In this document: positions 22,584 to 34,436 of the stretch, in pieces | How positions within the stretch are numbered: the stretch's first letter is position 1 | Layout: each line of letters opens with the position of its first letter | NCBI GenBank assembly: GCA_963693085.1 | Contig: OY856409.1 | Location: forward strand, 1,618,715,711-1,618,779,710 | Source of the DNA: Alisma plantago-aquatica | Taxonomy: Eukaryota > Streptophyta > Magnoliopsida > Alismatales > Alismataceae | Length of the DNA stretch: 64,000 bases | Reading direction: 5' to 3' | Translations under genes and position numbers: made by a program | The notes under the pieces: model-generated | Database searches by the model: none | The model's input: only the letters and a program-made list of their open reading frames with translations | Told to the model about the DNA's origin: nothing

Positions 22584-24684
22584 AAACCTTTACTTGTCCT
22601 CAAGCAAGAATGTGCTCAAAGAACAAAAAGATAACATCCAAATTAATCTTGGCAATAAATGCTAAGGTTAAGGAAAATAGTTTAAAACATCAATTCTCCC
22701 GATTCATGACATTTCAGAAAAAAAAACCCACCAGTCGAGCATAATCCTACCAAAGTAAGATCAAAGAGCAACCAGGCAAGATTAAGCTAGTCCACTGTAA
22801 CCTGTCGATACTCATGAGGGTTTGAATCATAATTATATAGCATAAAGGCATTGTCAGATAGATGATAGCGTGGGTCATGAGTAATGAGCAATCATCATCT
22901 ACCCATGTAGACCAATCAGGGACAACACGCCTCTCACTTATTAAAGTCCTAAGAAGTAAAGTGAAAAGACTCTAATGACTTCTGAGGATCCCGATCTATA
23001 TCAGGCTGGTCCATGTAACGAGCAACAGTCCCTATAGTTTGAGCCAGTTGGCTCAGAGCAGTGAGACAAACTCCTCGTACTGCGCTCGAACCAACCCTGC
23101 TACTGGGATGATCTCATAGGTCTCCTAGGGGTTCCTACTGACTCTCTAATGAACTTTAATAGTGATACTACCAGGCACAAAATACTCGTGTTCATGATCG
23201 CAGTCATACACTGGTTGGTCATCATCCTCAACTCTCCTGAAAGAGAAAACAAGCGCTCATTTATTCACACTCAGGCTTTTATTATCTGTATTCTAATTTA
23301 TAGACCTGGGTGAGAACTCTATTGATATTTTTGGGATTTTGTGGGCGGCAAATCCTCTTTTGCAAATTTTTATTGTTTCATCTTTTTGACTCAATCTAAG
23401 GTGAGAAGGCACACAGTCCATCAAGAAAAACATTTCAACTTGATTATGGCTCAAAACTCATCATGCTCCATTTGACATATGTGTGTAAAGTAGCAATTAT
23501 GATTCAAGGATCCTTATAATAGAGGCAAGCTTGTGAAACTTCCACTATGAGTCTTTGATTGTGCTTTATCTCATTCCAACGATCCTATACCTTGGTTTTG
23601 TCATTCACATATAGATTAATGGAATAATGTTTTAAGCTATGAAAAAGGCACATAACCTTAGATTTATTACCAAACTTAAGAGTCAATGAGCAAGTCAAGC
23701 AAAAGATCAAGCAATTTAAGATGAAAAATGTGCATTCATACATAAAGATAAGCATTTAGTTCTAAGATTTGTATTGCACAACCTTAATTACAAAGCTACA
23801 AATTATGAAACAAAGTCTTACAAAGCTAAAACTTTATGCTAAATGTAGGGGGTAAACATGCATGAATGAAGAATGAAGAGATAGAATGGCAAATAACCTA
23901 CCACCCCAAGCTTAAAATTTTTCTCATCCTCGAGCAAGACCTAAGTTTAGTATAGTAGGGTGGGAATGTATGGAAGTTAGGGTGGGAAATCTTATTAAAG
24001 TCCTAAAATGATGCATGTATGTAAGGATATATAAAAGTAGTTAGAGGAAAGAAACTATTTAAGCAAGAACATGAAAAACAAAATTTATTTTAATAAAAAG
24101 GAGAAAAGAAAGGGATAAGAGAAAGGAGGTGGCTACCCCACAATACCGACACTGGGATCCCAAATCCTAAGTTTTGGGACCAGTGTCACCTATGTCTTGC
24201 TGAAGGGATCCACCACATAATAAGAGTAGAATAGGCAGAGGTGTGGGCCCTTCCGAGTCTGAAGAAGAGGAATAAAATTTGGCGACTCGTTGACATCATC
24301 TCTGTGTTGGGGTTTACTTGAACTGCACTAGGATGAATTCTTTGGCAAATCATCTTCGGGGTACCTTCCAAGATATGAATCTGAACATGAAGGCCCTAGG
24401 ATGTTGACACTGGATGGGATGGAGGGGAGTGGTTGAATGTCTTCTAGATGACTCATCTCTTCTCTCCCCATCTCTAAGCTTGAGGTTGTATGCTTAGATA
24501 AATTTTCATTTACGGTCTGAGTCATCTAATCATCTTCTAAACATGAAGTACCCCCAGAAGAATCTGTTTGTGGTTCTACCACCCCATGCTTGTCACCTTT
24601 TGTGGGGTCCATGGTGTCTTCATGCTCAGCAGCCATGTTGTAGTGGATTGTCCATCCTGCTCCATCGATATCGACCAAGCCTTT
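22584..24684 (-). other. E0 3' internal region, no gene recognised
   Basis: 2.1 kb between the ORF and the polypurine tract. It has two similar purine-tract blocks (22570 and 23901 regions), each followed by an element-strand TTGAGGACAAG-like or TCGAGGATGAG-like segment. No RT, integrase or gag motif is legible in any frame. Confidence 0.5.
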
Positions 24685-24852
24685 TTAGGGAATGGTGGTA
24701 AATGTCAACTCTTGCTTCTCCAACTCGTCATCATCGGTATACTCACTGCTCTAATTTGAGCAGTTGTCATCGTCATCGAACAAATTGTTCCAAACCATGA
24801 TTGGCATACTGCTCAAGTCTAAGTGACAAGTCTCAATGTGAGAGCTATCACT

Positions 24853-25560
24853 CTAGTCTGGATCAATGTCTGACTTAGGTTCCTTAAACAAACCTTCTGG
24901 CTGCGAGGTTGTCTGGCTATTATAGTGAGGAAAAGAGTCTTCATCTTCATCATTTAACCATTCATGCGTGCTACTAGTATCTTCCATTGGTTGATCAGCT
25001 GAATCATCTAGATAAAATGAAGAGTTCCCCCAGGTTGGCGGTTCTTCACAGAAAAATCTCATTGATTCCAGTTGATGGTCTGAACAGGATTGTAGGACAA
25101 GCTCCACTTCAGGTCCAATGGAATGGTTTTGATGATTGTAATCTTCATGATCTTGTAATGGCATTTGTAACTGAATTGTAACCAAATCAATGAGCTCTTG
25201 GATCCTCCTGCCTTGTTCAACATCTTTATCATGAAGTTGTTGTACTTGAGAAGCAATGCTTTTGAGACCCATCAATTCTACCATACACATATGATGGGAA
25301 TCCACTGTATCAAACTGATGTTTCTGGATAAATCCTTGTTCAATAGTTTGAAGTATACTTCTACTACGGTCTGTAATCTCCGTTGCTATTTGGAGTTGAC
25401 GCTCTTGCTTTTCTAATAGTTGCTGGAGCGGATTGACGTGTTCTTGGAGATGAGAAGCTAAGGAGGAGATTAGTGCATTGACACTTTCTCCAGCTAGCTC
25501 CACTGCTCTAATCAATTCTTGATCCCATGATAATAAGGAAGTCGAGGGATGATCAGTCAT
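24853..25560 (-). CDS. E0 ORF: unrecognised coiled-coil and acidic protein (235 aa)
   Basis: The only sizeable ORF of E0, starting ATG at 25560. After removing E2 it begins about 300 nt from the primer site, where gag would be. Residues about 35-135 are helix-forming and rich in Gln, Leu and Glu (for example LLEKQERQLQ and VQQLHDKDVEQGRRIQELIDL), suggesting a coiled coil. The C-terminal third is acidic (STHEWLNDEDEDSF). There is no CCHC knuckle, protease or RT motif. After the TAG at 24853-24855 the same frame stays open for 33 acidic codons to another TAG at 24751-24753, then on to a TAA near 24685, so the ancestral protein was probably longer. Function unknown; a particle or RNA-packaging role is only an inference from position. 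Confidence 0.6.
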   Translation of the reverse strand: MTDHPSTSLLSWDQELIRAVELAGESVNALISSLASHLQEHVNPLQQLLEKQERQLQIATEITDRSRSILQTIEQGFIQKHQFDTVDSHHMCMVELMGLKSIASQVQQLHDKDVEQGRRIQELIDLVTIQLQMPLQDHEDYNHQNHSIGPEVELVLQSCSDHQLESMRFFCEEPPTWGNSSFYLDDSADQPMEDTSSTHEWLNDEDEDSFPHYNSQTTSQPEGLFKEPKSDIDPD

Positions 25561-25688
25561 CTCTTTTGTTGGAATTTCAACATATGATGACGGTGGGGGT
25601 GATTATAGCTTGACTAGATGTAGAGCATGACCTTAAAGTATTTTCCAACACTTGGAACTGTGGAAAAATTCAAGAGGACAGGTGGACA

Positions 25689-25693
25689 ATATA
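25689..25693. repeat. Target site duplication of E2, left
   Basis: ATATA precedes the LTR at 25694 and recurs at 63222-63226 after the other LTR; the match extends to CAATATA if LTR-end bases are counted. Confidence 0.85.
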
Positions 25694-28664
25694 TGTTATG
25701 ACCCACTCCATAATTAACCAGTAAGCACAACACTTAGTACATCATTAAGTTGATTAAGTTGAGTTTAGTACTCACAGATACAATTAGTTCTTTGATCTAG
25801 TGTTGCAATCTAATTATCTTGTTTTCTCACCTTGAGGTCGTAGTGAATTTCACACTTGAAACTTTGCAAAAGAAATCATTTCAATCGAATCCCCGAGGCC
25901 ATAGTTATGGCACTTTTAAATTTCTTGGACCTAAACAACAACTTACCCATTTAATTGGCTATTAATCCATTTCTCCCTTATCTTCTTCCCCCGATCATTT
26001 CCCAGGAACTGCCTAAGCGGTGCCCAACAACTCGATCGACCGCAGAAGAAGGAGAAATAGGGCCTGTGATTTAGGGCAAACGAGCAGCCGAGCTCCACCC
26101 GCCTTTCTCCTCCATCCTTCTTCTTCCTTTCTCCTTCCTCATCCTTGCCCTAGTGGCGCTCCACCTGCATCCAACCTGTTGCATAGAGCTACGGCTGAGT
26201 AGCAGTGGCCAACGGCCAGGAGCCCTCTTGGGTGCAGCCAACACTCCAAAATGACACCATCAAGCTTGACATCAGATCCAGATCCGGAATATGCAACCAT
26301 CTAGCCTCGAATTAGCACCTAGGTGAACCTTTCCTCCACCTGTGTGTGAGAAAAGAACCTACTACTTGTAGCAGGTCCAAACCAGAGCCTTTGGGCACAA
26401 CCAGCACCACAAAAACATTGCCTCGACTTCGTCCTTGAGGTCCAAACCGAAATCTGCAGCCAGCAACTCTGATTTAGCATCCAGCTCGGTTCTTCTTCAA
26501 CTTGTACGTGAAACAGGTTTGTTCCAAGAGAAATTCCAATGTAGAAGAAGACCTGTTGACGCCCGAATTTTGGCTGTGGATGGATTTTTGGTTGAAATTC
26601 GGCCACTTCGAAACATAGTGAGTAGAATTTCACTCACTAAGCACGTTTAACTCAAATAATCGGGTGTTTTTGGTTGAATCAGTGTAATTTGCGGGTAACA
26701 ACATTTACCCAGGTGTCGGGTAGTGCCGACGCTGCTCGATTTCTAATTTGCACGATGTTGATTGGTTAATTGATGTGTGATTTGGATTAGTGTAAATACA
26801 CGATGGATCAAAACTTAAATTACTGAATTAAATGTTGAACTCAGTAGCACATGACCAGTACCGACACAGTTTGGGTATAAACCTAGACTGCATGTTTTTA
26901 GTAAGTTAATAGATGCTCGATTTCAAAGAAATGATGATGACATGAAAAATATTCAAAGAAAACCTAATAGTACGCTCTTTGTTTTATTTAAGGTGAATGA
27001 TTTAATATTTATACAAATTGACACGTTCTTCAAAGATATCAATTGAAATTCCCAATTATTATTAATAATTCATGCCATGATAAGTAATTAACTCTTATTT
27101 GAGTTACGTGATGCACTACTCAGGATTTGGGTTGATGTGCACATTTTCCAAGTAAGTACAATTAATTTACATATGTTAATGATGATTTCTCATATGTCAG
27201 GCAATTAACTTTTATCAGTGTATTAAGAGGTTCAACTACATGAATTTGGTATAGAAATGTCAAGTAGACATGTAATCTATTTATTTAAGAATGTCAGACT
27301 TCCTACAAGTATAATAATGATGTTTTATCAGTAAATTACAATGTTTAAAATATACTTCTACGCCATGTTTAGAATGATGTACATGTTGCATTATAAACTT
27401 TAATTAAATGGAAGCGGTACCCTAGAGATACTAGAGTCAAATATAAGTAAGAGAAAGGTACAATATAGTAAGAGCTTTCCAAGAATAATAAAATAATAGA
27501 TTTAAGGGCCCTCACACCGTAGAATCCCTATGAGAGGTCTGCGCCTTAGGGATGAAATGACCTACCCTAGTCATGTGTCTGGTTTACGGGGGTCAAAACG
27601 TACCAACAGGTGGTACGGGTGACAAAGCCCTAGTGGAAGTCTCCTTAAATTATAGTTTGTAGTGTCCAACATCAACCAGAAGTCCTGGTGGTACTAGAGT
27701 ACTGAAAAGCCAATAGGTGGCTTGACTCTCCGCTTGTGTGCTCAAGTTAGAAGAGGAGTCTAGTTTACGACACAATAGGAGTGCTAAGGCCAGAGAGCCA
27801 GTTTTCCCTGTTGCAGACCAGAAGAGTAGTCATACTTAGCTATCATGGGGTGTCAGCTAAGTCTAGTACGGTGGGATCGTAGTTCTCTAAGAGTCTTCAT
27901 ATGTAGAGTACACTACATATCATTAGGGCATAAGATAAAATATGTTCATATAGGTTCATAGAGTTTCTTATAAGTTAAAGAGTTAAGAAAGATCTGAGTT
28001 AGTTTCAAATCAATTTTCCTTTAAATGAAATTTTATTATTCTCTATTGTTTAATCGTATCTACAATTTTGCAGTAGTTGTTATCTTAATGAAATGTTGAC
28101 ATCTCCTATCATTTAAATTATATTTTTTAGATTTTCTCACTATAGTATTATCTTGTATTTTATTCCAATTAATAAGCATAAAATGAGATATCCGTGATGG
28201 ATGGGTGAAATTCTATTCATTGAGCCAGTAGCTCACCAACCTACTAAAACATTTTTAGGTCATCGTCAGCACAAGGAAGCTGAAGGATCGTATCACCAAA
28301 GTTCTTAAAAGGTAGTTCGTAGTAAGATAGTGGTCTCTTAGTCCTTTCCCCTTGGTCTTTGGGAATGTGGTGTGGTAGAGAGAGAATGTAATGTAACATA
28401 TAAACTAGTTTTAAGTTATCTGTTGTGCTTTATATTCCGCATGAAAAATGTAATATGATATGTAAATCTGCTTTACCTATCTAGTAATGTCAATAGTAGT
28501 TGCTTCCGTAGTTTTATTACGATCTGATGTTATTCAAGCTATTAGGTTTTTCCTTTAAGTTAATTCCAAGTAAATAAGTAAAGAAAAGGTTAAGGGTGGT
28601 TTATTGAGGGTGACTTCCCAGCCTCCGGGGTCATTAGAGATGGCACGGGGATGGGGGTGTCAGA
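25694..28664 (+). repeat. E2 5' LTR (2971 bp)
   Basis: Starts TGTTATGACCCACTCC; pairs with 60260-63221. The terminal CACA of the partner is CAGA here, a point change at the last dinucleotide but one. TTTTTAGGT lies at 28252-28260, 404 bp before the end. Confidence 0.93.
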
Positions 28665-28671
28665 AGCTTTT

Positions 28672-28683
28672 TGGTATCAGAGC
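28672..28683 (+). other. E2 primer binding site (tRNA-Met)
   Basis: TGGTATCAGAGC, 7 nt after the LTR. Confidence 0.92.
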
Positions 28684-28811
28684 ATAGGTTGAGTACATAG
28701 TTACTCTAAGTCAAGGTCAGGGGACGATAAGATACCAATATGATTAGGACTTAGGTGTTTTCCTTCTAACTACATTTTTCTAATAGTCAGTGTTTTGTTA
28801 TACTATTACAG

Positions 28812-29778
28812 ATGGCAGGAAGAGGACGTGGTCATGAGGACCAAGCTAAGAGCCACATTGGACCTGATCCTCAGGTGATGGGTCCAGGTGGTGGAGATGA
28901 TGTGGATGAGGCATCAATGATGTACATGATGTTTCTTGAGACCAGGGAAAAGTATAAGATCGATGGAGAGGTGAGCTTCTACCTCGAGCAGCAAGGACCT
29001 GATGAGATCCTATGAGCTGGTTAAGAAGCTTGGAGGTACTAAGTTCAATGGAACTATGGACCCTGCAGTGGCAGATGAATGGCTGAGACAGTTAGAGAAA
29101 GTGTTTTTTCTGATGGAGTTGTCTAAGGAAAGACAAATCAATCACGCAATTTATTTGCTTAAAGGTGATGCAGAGCTCTGGTGGCATGGAGTGGAAGATA
29201 AAAGGAGGAACACAGTATTGACTTAGAAGGATTTCATTGATGAAGTACTACCCACCTACCTTCCTGAGTGAGAAGATAAGACAACTGCAAAATATCAGAC
29301 AAGGAAGTATGACAATTGGTGAATACGAGGCACATTTCACAAGGTTGGCAAATTTCTATCAGCAACTTGTTCCTAATGATGTAGAAAAGTGCAGAAGATT
29401 TCAAGAAGGATTAAGATCAAAGATTAGACACACTGTTTCAACCATTGGTCGAAGAGATAGAGAAAACTTTGGGGAATTTGTGGAAGCAGCCAGACGTGTA
29501 GAAGAGTCAATTAATGCTGAAAAGCAGTCTGAGAGTAAGAAAAGATCTGGAGACTTTATTAGAAGGGGACAAAGTAGTGGTGGATATAGAGGAGGTGGTG
29601 GTTTCTTTTCAAATATAGGATGAGGACTTGGCTTTTTTGGTAGACAAGGATCTAGTTTTTCATCAAGTGGAGGAAGACCCAATTCCGGAAGATGGAGTAC
29701 ACAATCTACATAGACACCTCCAACTAGGTCTTCAGTATCTTCACTGTCAGTGACAGGACCGTAGAGACATAATGCATA
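28812..29778 (+). pseudogene. E2 gag, 5' part
   Basis: ATG at 28812 (MAGRGRGHEDQAKS) opens 67 codons. The gag continues in other frames at 29002-29226 (FNGTMDPAVADEWLRQLEKVF; AIYLLKGDAELWW) and 29237-29623 (YPPTFLSEKIRQLQNIRQGS; then a Gly/Arg-rich end). This requires two frameshifts, and there is a TAG near 29224. The order is the normal retrotrans_gag fold. A Ser/Gly-rich linker runs to 29778, where E3 interrupts it; the zinc knuckle resumes after 42267. Confidence 0.85.
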
Positions 29779-30006
29779 TGTAATGACCCGTTTTCAAATT
29801 AGTCATCATAATTAGGGTTTACTTGGATGATGGTATGCTTAACTAAGTTGATCATGGTTTAAAGATTGATTAATGATGGTAGTTAAGTTTTGATGTGTTA
29901 AATATAATGAGAAGGTTTAATCATACTTTGATTCACCTAATTAGGGTTAACATTTCAGAAACCCTAATCGGCCCAAATTAGGGTTTTGGTGATATATGAA
30001 TACAAA

Positions 30007-30575
30007 ATTTGATAAGTACAGTGTCTCACTAAATTTTTATTATTATTTTATGTGTAACTCTGATTTGATTCAAATTTTGATATGATTTGTACTTATAAAA
30101 TGTGAACACTCTTCAAAAATATTAGAATTTTTGAAGAATGTTCTGACCTATTTATCGGTCGAGTTTCAAACTCGACCGATCATATTTTCAGATTGGTATA
30201 GCAGTAAGGTAACTAAAATATATCTTTTTATTGGTATATCCAATTGATCTCAAATTTTTACTGTACCTGAAAAACACAATCATAGAAACCTTGTTAAATT
30301 TTAGTAATTTTGGGATAACTTTTGATCTCTACAAAGAGGGTTTTTGTCGAGTTCTGTGAATGACAAACTCGACTGACCATGCTGCTGACTGCAATATAGC
30401 AGTGTAGTATTTGATTTTTATTTATTTATTGGTAACATTAAATGATCTAAAATTTTTTACTTCATCTTAGAAACTCAATTTTAGACATTGGGTTAAAGTT
30501 TCATAATGTTTCGCTGAGTTTTGCTCTGAAAAGTGTGGTTTTGGACGAGTTTATAACTCAGCCGACCAACCTGTC
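30007..30575. repeat. Degenerate modules with central palindrome in E3
   Basis: GTCGAGTT-type inverted repeats occur at 30158, 30346 and 30544, spaced 188 and 198 bp, with loosely similar AT-rich DNA between. The first (30154-30180) is perfect: 13-nt arms ATCGGTCGAGTTT and complement around one C. Confidence 0.6.
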
Positions 30576-33339
30576 TCAGCAAAATAAAAATACATTCAGG
30601 GGCTTGTTTGCAAATGTTCCAAGCACCTCAATTCATCTATATAACTAACCTAACACACAAGAAGCTCTCATAATGCATACTTCCTGTCAAATAAATGAAA
30701 TTCTTGAGAGAGAAGAGAGCTAGGGTTTTGAGTAGAGAAAGTGAAGGAGATGATGACCTAGGGCTTCTCTATCCAAGATATGATGAAATCAAGTAAGTTT
30801 AGCTTCTTTGCATAGAATTTCATGGTGAATCTTCTCTCACATGTCAATATTCCATCCCTCCTATGATTTGATTCGAAATCACATCAAATATCCCCCTTTT
30901 ATCACTCTTTCTCTTCTAATCCCCATTTCTAGGGTTTCCGAGTTGAGAGGAGAAAGAATTGGATTCTTTTGCGAGAGTTTGATTGGGTTTCCAAAAATTC
31001 AGAGGTTGACCTACGAATTTAAGGTTTTTGGCACCTGAGGTGGGTGTTTTTCTCCCTCCTAAGCTTTTTTTTAATGTATAAAGCCTAATTCAATCTGGCT
31101 AAAACAATCAAAAACCTTGTTTGTATATGTATGTGATTGGATTTGATTTGGGAAAGATATTGGGGAATCCAATTTTACTGATTATTTATTATTTCTCATT
31201 GATTGAAACTTGATTAGTTCCTATTATATTGATTGATGATGCATGGGTATTCTTATTGGTAGATGACTATGGTATTTCATTTGAATTTTTGCCTAAAAAT
31301 CAGCTGAATTGCCGATATGCTTGAAATTAAATTAACATGTATACAATGATATTTGAATTGTACTAGATTGTATTATACAAGTGTATTGTGGAATGTTAAT
31401 GGAATTGAATGACCACATATAATGATTAGGATTTGTGTTGAGGAAGTGAATCACATGAGTGAATTAATCAATGTATACTTATGATTGATGAGTGAAATGT
31501 GTGAGAATGGAAACTAGGGTTTCCATGTTTGTGAATAACCCAAATGATCCCTTGAGTCATGATTGGATTATTAAATGATATGATTCTTATGATATGTTGA
31601 ACTAAGGAATGACTTCTTGAAAACCCTAAAAATTTATTACTAAGATAGTTATGAGTGATAAACCTAGAACTTGTATATGATGTTGTAAAGGTGATCAAAT
31701 GCTAAAGTTGAAGGTATTAATACTTCACTTGAATATGACGAGTCTTACTAATATCACCTAAGTCCAATGTATTTGTTTTAGTATAATAAAGAATGATCAT
31801 TGTGGATTATGGAAATGACATTACTAGTCAATGACAAGGTACACTTATCTAAATATAAGAGACAATATGAACAAGATGTACATAATGGTGATTGCAAGAT
31901 AAAGATGAAACTAATGAAGATAGTATGATGAAGTATTTTATCTTTTATTTAATTACATATGGATTAACCCAATTTAAATAAAATATAATAAGAATTGTAC
32001 TTTGATAAATGTTATGTAGAAGAGAAGCATTGTATGTAAAGTGAATCAAGAAATATTGGTCCATATAATGTAATGAACATGATATGAAAGAAGATGAGAC
32101 TACTGAGTATAAAATGATGGAAAACGATAGGAATTAGTAGATGATTCTAAGAATGTAATGTTGGTATGTATGCCCTGAGACCCAATCATGGGATGATTGG
32201 TGGGATACATTAAGATTGATTTGATAAACATCAAAGGCAAGCTTCCAATTCTTTCTGGTTCAGTCATATGAGATAGTGACATAACAGATTGAATGTCTAG
32301 AGAATGACAGTACTCAATGACGTATGCCTTCAGGTTCAGGAACTGAATGATGAGATCATACAGATGCTAAAAGTTTGTACATTCTTGTTATGTCCCTAGT
32401 CGGATGTCATTGTGGAAGGTAGATAGACAACAATGACACACAAGACTAGATTGTGGTGTTGGTTGATGACAAAATCTCATTAGTCATGATATAGAGATAT
32501 CAAACCAAACACATAGGTACTTGTTAGAGAACAAGTGGACCGGACAGACCCACCATGAGTTTGACACATGGAACCATGACATGGTAGTCACAGTCAGTAC
32601 TCACAGTGATGGTGGTGAATGTGATTCTTTGACCTGAAATCACTACACTCAATACATGTCGTTGGGTACACTTTGACATCATCAAACGCAGTCCTGCAAC
32701 ATGGGTTGTTATAAAGGTGATGATTGGGTGGCTTTGACACGTGTGGCTTTTGAGGGGTGAGTGATAGATATGGGATTTGTCCCTCCTGAGGGAGTTTGAT
32801 ATCTAAGGCCACTTGCTGAGTAGGATTGAAATAGGCATGCACACGCATGTGTGAATCAGTATGTGATATTGATGTCATACATATCTCTTCCAATCTGCTC
32901 TGAGATCAAGAAAGTGAATGAACGTTGACAGGATGACTGTTCCATTCCTTGAGTTCATTCGGGATATCAGTGACAAAGGAATTATACATTCATTGTAACA
33001 CGATTCACGGATTGTAGGATTGAAAGTTGTTCTCCAACTTTCTATTTCACTTGGGTAGCACTAATGTGTGACTAGGCACCACTCTTTGCTTGTGAAGTCA
33101 TAAGTGTTATGGACTTTCACTGCCAACGTGAAAAAGGACCTACAGGGTCACACATAAAGGATTTAACCTGGAAGAGGAGTTTTGTCCACAAACAATGTTT
33201 AGATTGATTACTAAAGGAGTTTAGTAGTTCAATTAAACACTCAATTGATTGATAGATCAAAATCATAGTGTTCAAGGTGTTAGACAGATTGATTACTGTA
33301 TTGGATTAATTGAAACTACAATTGATTGTTTCTGCACAA

Positions 33340-33780
33340 TCTGCACTCCCAACCTATCGACTCATGTGATGAACCGATCGGCTGATCTTGGTGAACCGAT
33401 CGGCTCAGGTTATGAGTCGATCGACTCATGGATAGGGTGAAACAATTGCTTCAAGTGGTGAAACGATCGGTTCAACTGTTGCAACTGAGCAAGTTGGGAA
33501 AGTAGGATTGGTGAGAATTTTCCTTTGATTTCACTTGCCCAATTTGATTGGAACAAGGATTGGTATTTGATACCAATTAGAAACAAAAGAGAAAAAGTCA
33601 ATCGGGAACTGACCAGGGCCATGAACCGACCGGTTCAGTAGTGAACCGACCGGTTGAGGTGTCCCAACTGATCGGTTGAGGTGTCCCAACCGATCAGTTG
33701 ATGTGTCAACCGACCGGTTCAGATCCCCAACTGACTGTTTCAGTTGTGAAACGATCGGTTCTGGTTGTGAGTTGGTTGTT
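33340..33780. repeat. Palindrome cluster AACCGAYCGGTT in E4 5' LTR
   Basis: About fifteen copies or part-copies of AACCGATCGGTT, AACCGACCGGTT and variants (ACGATCGGTTC, AGTCGATCGACTC), 80-200 bp upstream of the TATA box. Each is itself a near-perfect palindrome. The same cluster is in the other LTR at about 40280-40650. Confidence 0.8.
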
Positions 33781-33861
33781 TTGTTGAAAATCTCGAACCC
33801 TTCTACTCCTGCTTATAGTCCCGCATTGCCCGGGATGGAGAACCCTATCCCATGACCCTCC

Positions 33862-33871
33862 TATATATATA
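33862..33871 (+). promoter_or_regulatory. E4 LTR TATA box
   Basis: TATATATATA after CCTCC, preceding the transcript start expected about 30 bp on. The second LTR has the same box at 40747-40756. Confidence 0.7.
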
Positions 33872-34424
33872 GGGGTATTGGGGGCTTCTCAAAGGACAAC
33901 TCAGTGCAACCAGTTGCTCTATGAAGTTGTCATTCTCTCTGGTTTTGGTAATCGAGAGAGAGCCCGATCAAGTGCTACCCGATAAGGGAGGCACAACAAG
34001 GGAAAGAAAACTGCAGAAAGCAACTGGAGGCAGGAGAGTGTGTCGGCGACTAGTACACTGACAGGAGGGTGCGACTCCTTCCAATTCCTTGTGGGACAAG
34101 GAGATTGGAGTTCCAGGTGGTCCGTGTGGACTACTTCAGGGAGGTTTCTGCCGCTCGGAGGATAACTGTCAATCCCAACAGTCCCGGTATGACCAGGAGT
34201 CATTAGTCCTGGTGTGATCAGGAGTTGCACAGACAGCGTCCAAGACCGGAGGTGAAGACTGCGCAAGGCGTGGGGTATTGTCGCCGAGCAAGCCTCGGGA
34301 TAAGGTATGATTCCACAAACCATCCTTTCTTATTGTATAGACGTTGAGACGTTTCCTTGTTCTGGGTTTGGGGAGGAAAATTTTTGTTTCCGCTGCCTTT
34401 TCTGCCTCCCCTAAAACCCAACAG

Positions 34425-34436
34425 TGGTATCAGAGC
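34425..34436 (+). other. E4 primer binding site (tRNA-Met)
   Basis: TGGTATCAGAGC, 1 nt after the LTR. Confidence 0.92.

Larger units (their letters stand above)
32159..34423 (+). repeat. E4 5' LTR (2265 bp)
   Basis: Starts TGTTGGTATGTATGCCC and ends AAACCCAACA. Contains the palindrome cluster at 33340-33780 and a TATA box at 33862. Confidence 0.95.

Noticed and set aside
26020..26650. ORFs in the E2 LTR with Pro/Ser-rich product
   Set aside because: Low-complexity CT-rich DNA inside an LTR; frame not kept in the 3' LTR.
33919..34323. 134-codon minus-strand frame in the E4 LTR
   Set aside because: The other LTR preserves only a short part of it, and it is antisense to the LTR promoter region; no domain seen.
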